Shown piece by piece: positions 1 through 13,100 of a stretch of 64,000 nt of DNA; position 1 is the stretch's first letter; every line of letters begins with the position of its first letter. Position numbers and translations under genes: made by a program. The stretch covers positions 26,890,176-26,954,175 of the forward strand of contig CM036771.1 of the NCBI GenBank assembly GCA_020796225.1, written 5' to 3'. Origin of the DNA: Arion vulgaris. Lineage: Eukaryota > Mollusca > Gastropoda > Stylommatophora > Arionidae. Below the pieces are notes generated by a model. That model was not told where the DNA came from. It did no database searches and saw only the letters and a program-made list of their open reading frames with translations.

Positions 1-480
1 CCTACTTTGTGTTACCAGAGCCAAACATGGACATTGAGCAAAGCGCAGTCACAAAAATAACTACATGTGAAATGCGTTGCCTGCGAAAAGTTACCAACAA
101 CACCATAAAAGACAGAATCACTAACATCAGCATAAGAAAGAAAGTTGGCACAAAACCGTGCTTGAATTACATAGAGAAACAAAGAATGAAGTGGTTTGGA
201 CACTTAATAAGAATGCATCCAAACTCCACAGTATACATAGTCTTCTACAACAGAACATCGGGAAAGGAGGCAAGAGGAAGACCACGGAAAAGATGGTTAG
301 ATGGCATAGCAGAATCCTGTTAAAGACCAAAGATAACAATCACCCAAGCCACCAGAACAGCGCAAGAGAAAAACAGAAAACCACGACACTGGGCAACAAC
401 CCGGTAGCAGTGTGACGACACTGGGCAACAACCCGGTAGCAGTGTGACGACAAAAGAAGAAGAAAGAAAGAAGAAGAATA
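1..480 (+). pseudogene. RTE-type retrotransposon, 3' fragment (family R3)
   Basis: The reading frame up to the stop at 321-323 holds the C-terminal tail typical of RTE-like endonuclease/reverse transcriptases: ENRCLRK-like (here EMRCLRKV), KWFGHLIRM, then ARGRPRKRWLDGIAES. The 3' UTR contains a 32-bp direct duplication (about 383-446) and ends in a GAA-rich tail (451-478). The 5' part lies outside the window. A second copy of the same 3' end lies on the minus strand at 60641-61455. The RTE-like assignment comes from motifs only. Confidence 0.75.
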
Positions 481-584
481 AATATATTCAGTAAACAAAC
501 ATCTATCATATCAATACAAGTAATCATTCTACGTTAAAAAAGTAATACATACAGACTGTTATGTACATTTTTATTATGTAATTA

Positions 585-1375
585 TTGTGTATTTATTACA
601 CAATTCTCATGGCTACAAATGAACACGATCTGCAAGACTTGATAGACATACTAGTGAGAGAAAGTGAAAAGAAAGGATTAAGCATGAATATAAAGAAAAC
701 AGAGGTTATGGTTGTCTCCAAGAAACAAGAAACACCAACATGCAATATCAAAATAAATAACACAACACTGAAACAAGTCCATCGATTCAAGTATCTAGGA
801 ACATTCTTAACACCAGATGGAAGATGTACAACAGAGATTAGGAGTAGAATAGCTCAAACGAAAGCAGCTTTTATGAAAATGAAGAACACACTATGCGTGA
901 ACTCACTACCAATGACACTGCGAAAACGAGTACTCCAATGCTATATTGAACCAATTCTTATGTATGGCAGCGAATCATGGACACTGAACAAACAATCAAT
1001 ACGATCATTGGAAGCCACAGAGATGTGGTTTTACAGAAGAATGTTGAGAATTCCATGGACAGCAAAGAAAACAAACGTGGAGGTTTTAAATCAGGCCTGC
1101 ACACAAAGAAACCTTATCAAAAGAATAAGAATCCGACAATCAAGGTTCTTCGGGCATATAATGCGAAGAGAAGGTTTAGAACATTTGGTGACTACAGGTA
1201 AAATTCAGGGAAGGAGAGATCGTGGAAGACAGAGGGAGAAGATGTTGGATGGCCTGACATCATGGTTCGACAAAATATCGACGTCAGAACTGATTACATG
1301 CACCAAGCAAAGAGAGTTGTGGAGAGACATGATCGCCTACGCCGGCAGGCATGGCACTTGATTGATTGATTGAAT
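585..1375 (+). pseudogene. RTE-type retrotransposon, C-terminal RT fragment (family R1)
   Basis: An open frame of 258 codons (585-1361) covers the end of the RT domain and the C-terminal tail: LSMNIKKTEVMVVSK, RFKYLGTFLTPDGRC, VLQCYIEPILMYGSESW, RFFGHIMRREGLEHLV and IAYAGRHGT. The catalytic YADD lies further upstream and is missing, so the copy is 5'-truncated. The stop TGA (1359-1361) is the first part of a TTGATTGATTGA tail. The same family recurs at 4246-6816. No host function is implied. Confidence 0.8.
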
Positions 1376-1518
1376 TATATGCAACCTCCCCTTAGAAGGT
1401 AAGCTGCAACCGATCTTCACAATTTACAGTCTCTTGCCATAGTGGTACATTCAACTGAAAATATGTTTTAGGTCATCGTTCAATGTTTCTTTCAAGTTAT
1501 ATCATTATCTAATTATTC

Positions 1519-1675
1519 ATGATCTTTTTTCTTCTCAACCTTTCCTTCAGGTATGGATTGATTATCCTCAATGTGTATGCATGTAACGGAAGGGTAGATG
1601 CCTCCAGGTGGCATGGAATATTCGAACATGATGAAAGTAATGTCTTCTTTTGTGGTGATTTCAGTGCCAGAGGAC
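1519..1675 (+). pseudogene. AP endonuclease domain fragment of a non-LTR element
   Basis: The residues LIILNVYACNGRVDASRW followed by NVFFCGDFSARG match the central part of an APE-type endonuclease, where the usual motif is GDFNARG. The Asn-to-Ser change and the abrupt junction at about 1675 show a dead fragment. The sequence beyond the junction reads as another element on the opposite strand. Confidence 0.6.
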
Positions 1676-1850
1676 AACAATCGAGCAAACCCATAAATGC
1701 CCTGTCTCCCCGACAGATGTTAAAGAATATGCATACTGATTGTTCATGTGACTTGCTGGTAAAACCAACTCCTCACTATGTTATTAAAACCCAAACATTT
1801 ATCGAAGGGCGATACTTTTTGGACACTGATCGTCCAACACGAGTAAGATG
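1676..1850 (-). pseudogene. 3' end fragment of EN-RT-RNase H element (family I1)
   Basis: The minus strand around 1690-1790 resembles the 3' coding end of the I1 family seen at 38085-38175 (+) and 50740-50870 (-). They share the GTISMH segment followed by a GRxxxYG-like segment. It is a short, degraded piece abutting the endonuclease fragment on its left. Confidence 0.5.
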
Positions 1851-1984
1851 ACGTCCAAACACCATGGCTCGGATAATATAAAGGTCAACTAAACAGCAGA
1901 AAACTGATCGTTAGTGTGACAAGCCACAGCCAGGCTCTAGTAGTTTATAGTTGGCTCTGGACATGCCCATGTGTCCCTAATGGC

Positions 1985-2400
1985 TGAGAATGTTCCTAAT
2001 CCAGAACGACCTCACATAGTCAGAAAGGTCCCATATTGTAGACATAGTCTTAGACGAAGATCATAAAGCTCAAATATACGGCGAAAAATGGTCGTTAAAG
2101 AGCAATGAATAGAAAAAGCAGAAGTAAAGTGACCGTTCCAATGACTAGCCGTAACAGCGTTGAGAATGTTCCTAATCCAGAACGACCTCTACAGTTGCAA
2201 AGTAATAAATGCTCTTTGGTGTAGATCCAAGTCTAAATAGACGGCATTAAAAATATCATTAAAAAGTGTTTATCATACGATGCAAAAGGAACGTCGCACT
2301 CAGTCAGAAATAGTTGCAGTACAAAAAGCTCTTTGGCCTTGATCCAAGCTCAAATATACGGCGATAAACGGATCATTAAAGAGAAGTGTAAACACGAAGG
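1985..2400. repeat. Degenerate tandem repeat, about 170-bp period
   Basis: Two phrases recur. TGAGAATGTTCCTAATCCAG occurs at about 1985 and 2160. TCAAATATACGGCGA occurs at about 2071 and 2350, with a variant near 2232. The copies are diverged and non-coding. No family was recognised. Confidence 0.55.
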
Positions 2401-3773
2401 GAACGAAAATGTTTGACTGTCAGCAAGACAGACTCAAACATTTCCTTAGGCCGAAAACTTTGGTTTCGGATGCGCTCGTCCAACATTAGTAGGGGCCTAC
2501 GGGGTCGCAACGTTCTAACCGTTTTTAGCAAATATTGTTTATATATCACAAAAATAAGGATCAAAATGGTCGAGAAGAACAAACGAAACAAACAAACAAA
2601 ATTATGCCATTCATGCACCCAGCTCTGCTTTTGCAAAGTGCGATTCCAAAAATATTAATATAACAAACTGCTGGATGTTAACGTTGTACGAGTAATTCTA
2701 ACCAGATATCGGTCTGTCAGGAGCTCAATAATCGATAACTATAATATGAAAGTAGCCTGATATGTCACAGTCATGATTTCATAATATTATTTTTTCTTTA
2801 TAGACTCCCAATGTTTTCAATACATATTGAATTCCATTTTTTTAATTGAAAATTAAACATATCGTTGAGTATTGCATTATATCAAAGACAACAGCTGCTA
2901 GGTTATACTTTGATGAAAAATTTGATAACTTCACAACAATTGAATAATTTAATATATTAGTATACCACCTAATGTATCAACAAATACACGCTCCTGGTAC
3001 GGACGGACATACTCGAATTATGTAACGTTATATTCACTGAAAACGAGGATTAGAACAGATTCTATATTTATTTATCAAGCAAGTACTAAGGCTATAAAAT
3101 CTAGATCTCACTGAGTCTCTCTCTCTCTTTATTTCATATAAAGTTCAGTTTCTATTGAAACAAAGGACAAACAGTATCATTAACATTTATATTAGTTTTT
3201 CCATTCAGCACTCCTAATGAAACAGAGTGCTGACACTTTTTAATAAAACTGTGTCCATTTTCATTATGTAACAAATTTATTTCCTTAGATTGGGGTTTGA
3301 TAGTTCTAACCCCCGATAACCTGGGGACATACTGTTCAAAAGAACACACACACATTTGTACATATAGGTTACCGCTTAAATACGTAAATACCAACTTTGT
3401 AGTACTACATTCACTGAGTTTTACTGTAACACGATGTCATATCTGACCGGTCTTAGAGGAGAATATCATAGCTGATTCAAGCTATCAAAACCTCATAGAA
3501 ATTTTTGTCTGAGAAATAAAAGCATTTTCTTAACCGACAGAGCGTGTCCCTTGGTAAAAATATAAATTTTAGCCAGTAGAATGAACCACGACAAGAAACA
3601 CTAACCGTCAGATATACATGTTGGTATCCTGTTAGTCTTAATAAATGTAGCATCCATTTGGAGATGTTATGTTAGTGGCTGCTACTTTGTCCAGACATGC
3701 TTCATATCAACCAGATATTTCAAGTCTTATTTCACCAGTTATCAGATTAGTGCTAGGAGTTTACTTCTAGATC
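2401..3773. other. Unassigned non-coding stretch
   Basis: AT-rich sequence with only short open frames. I see no recognisable exon, RNA gene or transposon terminus. The missing N-terminal exon(s) of the downstream hydrolase gene could in principle be here, but nothing resembling a membrane anchor was found. Confidence 0.4.
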
Positions 3774-4045
3774 AAGAAATCGTTGTCGAGTATTATCAGA
3801 TCTCCAACATTTTGTTATACTACATGATGTTATATACCAGGTTGAGAGAGATGGGTGTCAATATTGGTGCTGCCCGAAAAGAACGACATACTAAATATGC
3901 AAAGAGATTGATTAATCAACATCGAACTGGCAAGTTGGGCCGCTGGATGCTGCTGGATGCTGCTGGATTTGCTGAGGCGGAGATCGGAGCACCTATGGAT
4001 ATGTCCGGAGTTCTATGATAATAGTCCTCATATAACTGATATTAC
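3774..4045 (+). pseudogene. RNase H-type retrotransposon 3' end (family I3)
   Basis: The frame reads RMGVNIGAARKERHTKYAKR, then LINQHRTGKLGRWMLLD, then GAPMDMSGVL and stops. The same 3' end appears on the minus strand at 17260-17830 and on the plus strand at 42091-42460. A nine-base unit CTGCTGGAT is tandemly repeated here. The fragment ends only about 20-25 bases upstream of the splice acceptor of the first recognised hydrolase exon. Confidence 0.6.
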
Positions 4046-4065
4046 TTTTACCATTTCTAAATTAG

Positions 4066-4183
4066 GTAACAAGAGATGAAATTGCGGGCGTACCTGTAAT
4101 AGTCTACCAGCATAAGGACACATCTGTACCTCATCCTGCCATTGTTTACTTCCATGGAGGAGGATGGGTAATGGGAAGTCCAG
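4066..4183 (+). CDS. Hydrolase exon a (oxyanion-hole exon)
   Basis: The acceptor is TAAATTAG before 4066 and the donor is CAG|GTAAGA after 4183. It encodes VTRDEIAGVPVIVYQ through IVYFHGGGWVMGSP and leaves one base (G) for the next exon. Confidence 0.92.
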
Positions 4184-7100
4184 GTAAGATGTCGTATTGA
4201 CAAAACATTAAATGATATACATTTAAAATCAGCAAAGATCTAAGAGTCATTCAGAACATATATTGGCAGCAAACAGCAGCTATAAGAATAGACAAAAAGA
4301 TTGGAACTTTCCAGAGGATCAAAAAGGGTGTTAGACAAAGATGCGTATTATCACCAGACCTATTCTCACTTTATCGTGAAAACATTTTTAGGTCTATAAA
4401 AGATTTTCTTGGAATAGCTGTGGGAAGACATATCATAAATAACCTGATATACGCTGATGCAGCGCCGGATTAGCCTAGTAGCAGAAGTAGCAAATGCTAC
4501 TGGCCCCGCGCTTCTAGGGGCCCAGCGCCTCCCGCGACAGATGAAAATGGAAAAAATAACCAGATGTTATATCAAAAACACGCAAGTTGTCTGAATTTTT
4601 AAATGTCGTGTGTGATGGTGCTGAATCCAACGAAATCGAAGCAGAAAATACAGGAGTCGCGTCTCACTGTGTAGTAGATGAAGGCAGTGCTATAGAAGAA
4701 TCATCATTACCAATATTACCATTTAGATCAGCAACTCTTCACGATTTAGCCACATTTTCACAAGACAAACTGAAATCGAATGTACAGCAAGTCCTCCCAA
4801 TTTAGCCATGTCATCTTCAAGCCAAAGAGAGGTAGAAAGTACAGTACATGCTTCCTATGTAGCAACATCATCTACAAGCCAACAACACAACGAAAGTAAA
4901 ATGTACTCCAACGATATTGGTGAATGGCCAAACAACTTCAAACAATCCACGATTTTGTCGAAAGTCATTTTTCACGTACACACATACACCAACAAATAAA
5001 ACTCAAGTGAGAGATTGGTTGTGTTATACAGAAACTAAAGGACAACTGTTCTGTTTTGTTTGTAAAGTTATTGATTTAGGCTGTACCATAGAGTGACTGG
5101 TGTATTTGGAATACTCCGGCAGTTAAAATATATTACAGAGGAAGAGATCTTGAAAAGAACTCCAAATATTGTCAGCTCTTACCGAGAGGATTTGGAAGAA
5201 AGCCTAGGCGACTAGCTTATGCAGTTCATTGAACTTCTTAAAACTAATGTATATGGCCTTTTCATCTTTACAGACGGTCAATTGGCAAGTGTTTTACTGT
5301 GACTTCTTAGTTTTCGCTTTTCTCTCTTGTCGTTCAGCTCGTACATAAGTCTCTTCTCAAAAGACTCTGCGCCCTTTCGTAATTTGGCTTTCCACAACTC
5401 TGTCATCAGCTAGTCCCTCCCATGTGCTGGGACCTATAGAAAAGTTTTTATTGAGGCTTTGCAGACATCTTTATATCTGAGCAGTGGTCTGCCCTGGTGC
5501 CTCTTCCTCCGAAAGTTCACAGAACAACATTTGTTTTGGTATGCGGCAAGTTTCCATTCTTCTCACATGTCCCGACCATCTTAGTCGTCTACTGCTGTAA
5601 AACTAATGTAGCTGCTGCTATTAGCAACGAAAAGCATGCGGCTCTTGAACTACAATTTTATAAACTTATAATGGAAAATTCATTAGAGTTGTGTTTCCCA
5701 AATGTAGAAATAGTCTTACGAATTTACTTGTCTTTAATAATTACTAACTGCAGTGGATAACTTTCTTTTTTAACATTAAAGCGTATAAAAAGTGAGTTAA
5801 GAAACACGATGGGACAAGATCGTCTAAATAACCTCACTTTAATGAACATTGAATGTAATTTACTTAGAGAAATTGCTTTGTCTAGTGCTATCTCTAAATT
5901 TGCTCACATTAAATCGAGACAAGTTTGTTTGTAAAAGTTGTGTTTTATTTTATTATCATACAAAACCTAGGGCCCCGCGCTAAAATTTGCTACGGGCCCC
6001 GCGCTAACCTAATCCGGCACTGCGCTGATGATACTGTCTTACTAGCAAGAACTGAAATCTAACTCCAGAAATTAGTTGATAAGGTTGTGACAGAAAGTAA
6101 CAACAAAAGACTCAGTTTGAATATTAAGAGGACAGAAGTTATGATCATATCAAAAAAGCAGATTTTGCCAAAATACACCATCACAGTAAATGGGACTGAT
6201 GCAATTGCTGATGAAAACAAGTGCAGCAATTTAAATACCTCTGAGTCCTGGTAACATCAGATGGCAGATGGCGATCAGAAATAAAGAGCAGAATAGGACA
6301 AGCGAAAACATCAGTCCTGATAATGAGAAGCATAATCTGCAACAAGTCCTTGTCATTCTCGATCAGAATGCGAGTTATTCAGTGCTACATAGAACCAATA
6401 CTGACATACGGATGTGAGTCATGGACATTGAACACACAGATAGAAAATCTCTGAGGGCCACAGAAATGTGGTTTTATAGAAGAATGATTAGAATACCATG
6501 GACTGCTAAAATGACTAATGTTGAGGTGCTGAATGAGATCAAGACACAGTGAAAGCTTATCATCAATATAAGAAAGAGGCAGTCATCATTTTTCGGGCAT
6601 GTGATGAGGAGGGAGGTTTAGAACACATTGTGACAACTGGTAAAATCGAGGGTAGACGAGACAGAGTAAGACAGAGAGAGAAAATTTTGGATAGTGTGAC
6701 TTCATGGCACGGTAGAGCGTCAACATCTGAGTTGATAGCAAACACCAATGACAGAGATTTGTGGAGATCCATGATCGCCTACGCCAGCCGGCACGGCACC
6801 TGATGATGATGATGATATTTAAAATATTGTTAGGTGGTGTGTGTAAGAAAAAGATAAAATGAAAAACATGAAAGTAGCACACAAAAAATTTAAAAAAAAC
6901 AAGTAAAATTAGTTAACAGAACGGACATCATTACATTCTGGATAAATTCATAAGTACGGAATCTCTTTCAGAAAATGGAGAAAACACTTACTGTTTCCGT
7001 AGAGGATTGGTTAAATATTTGTCCCATGCATCCTGTCATGGATAGTTCCTGACTCAAGTAAAGAAAGCTTTTTGTCAAATTATGTCAATTTAAAGATTGT

Positions 7101-10100
7101 ATCCTCATCGATTGTATCAAATGGGATTCCCATTACATTTGATACAGATCATAAGATAACTTTATAGTGATCAAATGGCGGCTGTAAGAGCATGTGATGA
7201 TATATCAGACTGGTTTGACATAGGGCAGGGAGTCAGACAAGCCTGCATTCTGTCGCCTTGTCTGTTTAACATATTTGCAGAAAACATCATGAGGAATGTT
7301 ACAGAAGATAGCGGAAAAGAAAAATACGATCCTTTTATAATCGGAGGAAGAGAAATACATGAACTACGATACGCTGACGATACAGTGTTACTGTCAACAT
7401 CACAAAAAAGGATTGAGAAACTATTAGGAGAAGTGAAAGATAAAAGCGAAAAACAACATCTATATCTCAATGTGGCAAAAACAAAAATAATGACAACAGA
7501 TAAAACGAACATGACAAATGATATTTTTATCAATGAAGAGAAAGCAGAAAATGTGAACAGTTTTGAATATCTTGGTTCACTGCTAACAACATGGAAATGT
7601 GATGAAGGAAATTAAAAGAAGAACAAACATGGCTTTACAAAAATTAAACAATTCAAAACAGTATGGAACGGAACTGATAAGAAAACAAATAAGAGCATGC
7701 ATATTCCCAGTGGCAACGTATGGGTGTGAAGCATGGACATTTAATAAAGCAGAGGAAAAACATATATGTGCTTTTGAATATAAGTGTTACAGAAGAGTCC
7801 TTCGTATATCTTGGACAGAGAAGAGAACAAATAGATCTATCCAGAAAGAACTCAAAATCAAAGAAAACTAGCTGATGCTACAAATAAGAAAGAGAAAATT
7901 GAGATATTTTGGACATATAAAAAGACATGAAGGGCTGGAGAAGATCATCATGGAAGGAGGCATACCGGCAAAGAGAAGAAGAGGAAGACCAAGGAGAAGA
8001 TGGATTCAGGATGTAACTGATGGTTTGAACATGACGGCTGCAGAGGCAGAACATCTGGCCTATCAGAGAGAGAAATTCTGGTGGACTGTTGGGGTGACAA
8101 AGTTCTGCTCAGGACAAGCTATTTGATGATGATGATCCTCATCGACAGTCAAGTCATCATCACAGAGAAGGTGGTCATGAATAGACTGTAGTGCAGTGTT
8201 GCCCAACGTTGCACACGCTGTATATATTTCTGGTGCTCTATGATACTTCGCCGGTTTTAACATTAATCAGAATTTAAGTGGAAAATGATACTTCGCCAGC
8301 TGTAACATTAATCAGAATTTAAGTGGAAAATGATACTTCGCCAGCTTTAACATTAATCAGAATTTTAGTGGGAAATGATACTTCGCCAGCTTTAACATTA
8401 ATCAGAATTTAAGTGGAAAATGATACTTCGCCAGCTGTAACATTAATCAGAATTTAAGTGGAAAATGATACTTCGCCAGCTTTAACATTAATCAGAATTT
8501 AAGTGGAAAATGATACTTCGCCAGCTTTAACATTAATCAGAATTTAAGTGGAAAATGATACTTCGCCAGCTTTAACATTAATCAGAATTTAAGTGGAAAA
8601 TGATACTTCGCCGGCTTTAACATTAATCAGAATTTAAGTGGAAAAACCTTTCTGAAAAAAATAAATAATTAAAATCTTTCTTTTCAACAGCACTCCCATG
8701 AATACTGTATTCCCGCTATTGCAATCTTCTTTTTTTATTTTGTAACCATTCTACTGCCACCTAACTCCACTCTTTGCTTTAAAAAAAAAGAAAATATCGG
8801 CTTCATCTCTACACTCATTTCTTCAAACAAATCACAGATCTGAGCCGATTATTTCAGTGGCCTTGATAGCGTATCTATTTTAGTGCATCCATTAGTTTAA
8901 AAAAAAAGTAGTATGGTCTATATAGCGACATCTCTTCACTAATCATAACATCTTGAATAGACATGGAAACGGGGAGAGAGCAGTTGAGAACAAAACAGAG
9001 TTATATTTATGAAAGAAACATCAAGAGTTGGACAGGCACCAGCCTGCTATAATATGTTAGGCAAAACACGTAATTACAAAGTACTGTAGTTCTACAAATT
9101 ACAAAAACAATGACAAAATACAGCAACGTTTCGACCAACAAGGCCTTTATCAAGCAAACGAACAAACAGGAGTGACAAATTAAAATGAAACACAAATGGA
9201 CGACCAAATACAAACGTATCTAAGGAAAATCTGGAATAAAAACGAATAACGAAATAAATGTAACACAAAAACACACATAAAAACTAGAAATAGAAAGGAA
9301 AAGAAACATCTAGTAAATATATAACTTGAATACATGCAACATATACCCATATAGATTACAAAGCAGGGAAGAGAAAGTACTAAGAAGCATAAGAATGGAA
9401 TATAACATGAATACATGCAACATATACCCATATAGATTACAAAGCATGGGAAGAGAAAGTACTAAGAAGCATAAGAATGTAATACGTTGAGCCGCGTGGT
9501 CGCAAGGTACCATACAAAGAAATCAACCGATTCTCCAGAGCAAATCGACTGCGATCATCCGAGGAACATGATCGGATGGCTGTGACCTGGACATCGTGAG
9601 CACCTAAATGGCCAGTGTCATTGAAATGGGTGGCTACAGGGGTCACAGAGCATTGGCGTATGTCGCGTAAGTGTTGGGCGAATCGGTCACTGAGCCTCTT
9701 GCCTGTCTCGCCGATATAAGCCTTGTTACACCGCTTACAGATAATAGCATAGATAAGATTACGGGACTCGCATGTGAACCCATCGTCAATAAGAAACGTG
9801 CCTAAAGGAAAGATACAGTACGCGTCTGTATCACATAAGCACACGTGTTGCAACGCCGACGATCACACTGGACAGTGCCAAAATGAGTATGGATATTGGA
9901 CTTAAGGCGACTGTGTACCAACATATCCTTAAGACTTCTGTCCCGTCTGTAAGACACCAAAGGATAGTTGGGAAGACAGAACGGGTCTCAGGATCTGATC
10001 TAAGGAGAGACAGATGACGGAATAAAACATTTTTCACCAGGGAACTATGGGGGTGGTAAGTTAAGATAAGTTTTACTCTGTCAGAGTTAGTAGTCCTATG

Positions 10101-13100
10101 CTGACTGGTAAGGGCCTGCTGGCGAGTGATTTTCTGAACTCGATGCATAGCCGAGACAAGCACCCTCTCTGGGTATAGGCGCCTACGAAAGAAATCAAGC
10201 ATCATCTCGAGCTCTCTCAAGAAAATCATCGTCCTCACTACAAAGGCGACGAAGGCGTATGAACTGCGAGAATGGCAAAGAGTCACGACAAGCCCGGGGA
10301 TGGGAAGAAGTATAGAGGAGAAAACTATGTGCATCAGTAGGCTTGTAATATACTGATGTATAGATAGTGGATAGGCGTAAGGTGATAGTAATGTCAAGAA
10401 AGTTGACACAAGTAGTGGAGATGTGAGAAGTAAAACGAATAGAAGGGTTGAAAACGTTAATGAAATTAATGAAGCGTGACAAATCGGCTTCAGGCATATC
10501 AGTGATGCCAATACAGTCATCAATGTATCTGTGATAGACAGACGGAAGGGGCCATCATATGTAGTCCATACTAGGTGTTCAAGATAGCCCATGAAAAGAC
10601 AAGCATAACTAGGTCCCATTTTAGTACCCATGGCAACCCCACTGATCTGCTCAAAGAATTGGTCATTAAACTGAAAGGAGTTAAGAGTGAGAACTAGTTC
10701 CGCAAGACGAAGGAGAGCAGAAGTTGACACAAGTGGATTAGTTCTCCTATTGAGAAAGAACTGGAGAGCTATAAGGCCGTCAGGATGATGATCGCAGTCG
10801 ATTTGCTCTGGAGAATCGGTTGATTTCTTTGTATGGTACCTTGCGACCACCGGGCTCAACGTATTACATTCTTATGCTTCTTAGTACTTTCTCTTCCCAT
10901 GCTTTGTAATCTATATGGGTATATGTTGCATGTATTCATGTTATATTCCATTCTTATGCTTCTAGTACTTTCTCTTCCCTGCTTTGTAATCTATATGGGT
11001 ATATGTTGCATGTATTCAAGTTATATATTTACTAGATGTTTCATTGTTTCTTTTCCTTTCTATTTCTAGTTTTTATGTGTGTTTTTGTGTTACATTTATT
11101 TCGTTATTCGTTTTTATTCCAGATTTTCCTTAGATACGTTTGTATTTGGTCGTCCATTTGTGTTTCATTTTAATTTGTCACTCCTGTTTGTTCGTTTGCT
11201 TGATAAAGGCCTTGTTGGTCGAAACGTTGCTGTATTTTGTCATTGTTTTTGTAATTTGTAGAACTACAGTACTTTGTAATTACGTGTTTTGCCAATCAAA
11301 TAGTTTTACTGCAGTTCCATATATATATACTGAATATAATATGTTACCAAATCAATTATTATGTTCAGCTCTGAGAAAGGGAAAAGGACAACAATTATCA
11401 AAAAAATACCATTTTTATTAGGCCATTCACAACTTGAACACCGGATATGATTGATCTCTGAGTATGGGCAAATGTTAGATACAATACCAGATTTACACGA
11501 TCTACCTGATGTCAGGTACAGCTATTAAACTTGTCATTGGCTACAAAGTATGACATAATCTGTAGTTCTAGGAAGAAGACAACATTAAATGAAGAATAAT
11601 TTTTATTTTTATATAGATACCCATGATCAAGCGGTGTACAAGTATGCATTGGAGACACACGCAGTTGCAATCAATGTTGGGTGAGTATTTCTACTTAGAA
11701 ACATCATTTGTGACATTATTTATAGCATTTTATTTTAACAATCACACTTGTTACACATTTTTCAGATACTCTTCACCTTCTACATTCAAATAATTGGTCA
11801 TGCTAGATTATCAAACTTGTTGCTAGGACAATGTCCATAAACTTGTCCATGTCCAGACAGCTTCTACTGACATGGTTTAGCTCCCAACCAACTGTAGCTG
11901 ACAGAAGCAATGTTATGATGATATATTAGTTGTTTTATGTCCATGTATGGGAAACAGGAATATGGCATAAATCCATATTTATTCCAATATAAAAAAGTGA
12001 GACATCAAGTTATATAACAACTGTAGAACTGCGTTATTGATAAGTAGTGAGAATAAAATCTTGCTAAGAGTATTTATGGGATGACTGTGGGAAAATGGAA
12101 GAAAACATCAATAAAACACAACCTAGGTTTAGATGGAACAAAGGCACACGGCACACAAAACCATATACTTAACCTGAGAACAAATCATAGAGTAATGTAT
12201 AGCGTATACTATTGATCTTTACTTATGCTGTTTTGACTATTGAAAGACATTTGATTGTGCAGATCATCAGGAATTGTGGAAGATCAGGGGAAACATGGGA
12301 TTGCCATTATATTTAATACAGATCATAAAGGAGCTTTACAGTGATTAAATAGCAGCTGTAAGAATAAGTCCCACATGCAATAAGATGATTAAATAGCAGC
12401 TGTAAGAATAAGTCACACATGCAATAAGATTTTATTAAATAGCAGCTGTAAGAATAAGTCACACATGCAATAAGATGATTAAATAGCAGCTGTAAGAATA
12501 AGTCACACATGCAATAAGATGAGTAATAATGCAATAATAAAAGCCTATAACCCAAAGTTAGGGTCATAGGCGTGTCACTCTGGAGAACAGCACAAAAGCA
12601 CTCCATGACTCTCTGTCTTCAACTCTTCGAGCAAGTGTGGAGAAACTCTGTCCTGACCAGCTTTTGATGTTGTCAAACCAGGATTCTCTCTGTCCTCCTT
12701 TCCTTCTGCCACCCTCAACTGTTCTCTGTAGGATAATTTTGGAGAGTGAGCTATGTCTCATCACATGCCCGAATCACGCAAGTTTACGCCTTTTCACGAT
12801 TGCCAAGAGTGGCACTTGTCGACCTGCAAGGTTGATTATTTAGTCTCTTATGTTATGTTATGTTATGTTATGTTATGCGATCGACGTCATGGCACATTGG
12901 GCATTCCCATTCGTGCTCTGTCCTCCGTTGCAGCAGCCATCCCAAAGTCCATTTGCTCACAGTACCCATGAGAAGTTGATTATTATATCTTCTCTTTTTA
13001 CCACGAAGACGACACTGTCTGGCATGTCCAAACTTAACACCTAATTCTCGAACTCGTTCCAGTGTCTGAGACCCGCCCATGTCACACAATTGAGAGCGTA

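Larger units (their letters stand above)
4246..6816 (+). pseudogene. RTE-type retrotransposon (family R1), split by a hAT insertion
   Basis: The left part (4246-4459) carries RT motifs KKGVRQRCVLSPDLFSLY and NLIYAD. The right part (6023-6816) starts with ADDTVLLART and continues with SLNIKRTEVMIISKK, QCYIEPILTYGCESW and IAYASRHGT. Between them sits a hAT element with an 8-bp duplication CGCTGATG, which is the codons for the YADD catalytic box. Several stops and frameshifts are present. The terminal TGA stop (6801-6803) starts a TGATGATGATGATGAT tail. Same family as 585-1375. Confidence 0.85.
9060..11334. mobile_element. Penelope-like element inserted as an inverted dimer (copy A)
   Basis: Two 5'-truncated PLE copies are joined head-to-head near 10788: a long minus-strand arm (9060 to about 10788) and a short plus-strand arm (about 10789-11334). 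The shared terminal sequence forms inverted repeats of about 450 bp. A 12-bp duplication TATAATATGTTA flanks the whole unit (9048-9059, 11335-11346). Only the right arm carries the extra ~45-bp terminus that includes AGTTTTACTGCAGT. This layout matches copy B at 49530-56039. Confidence 0.85.
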
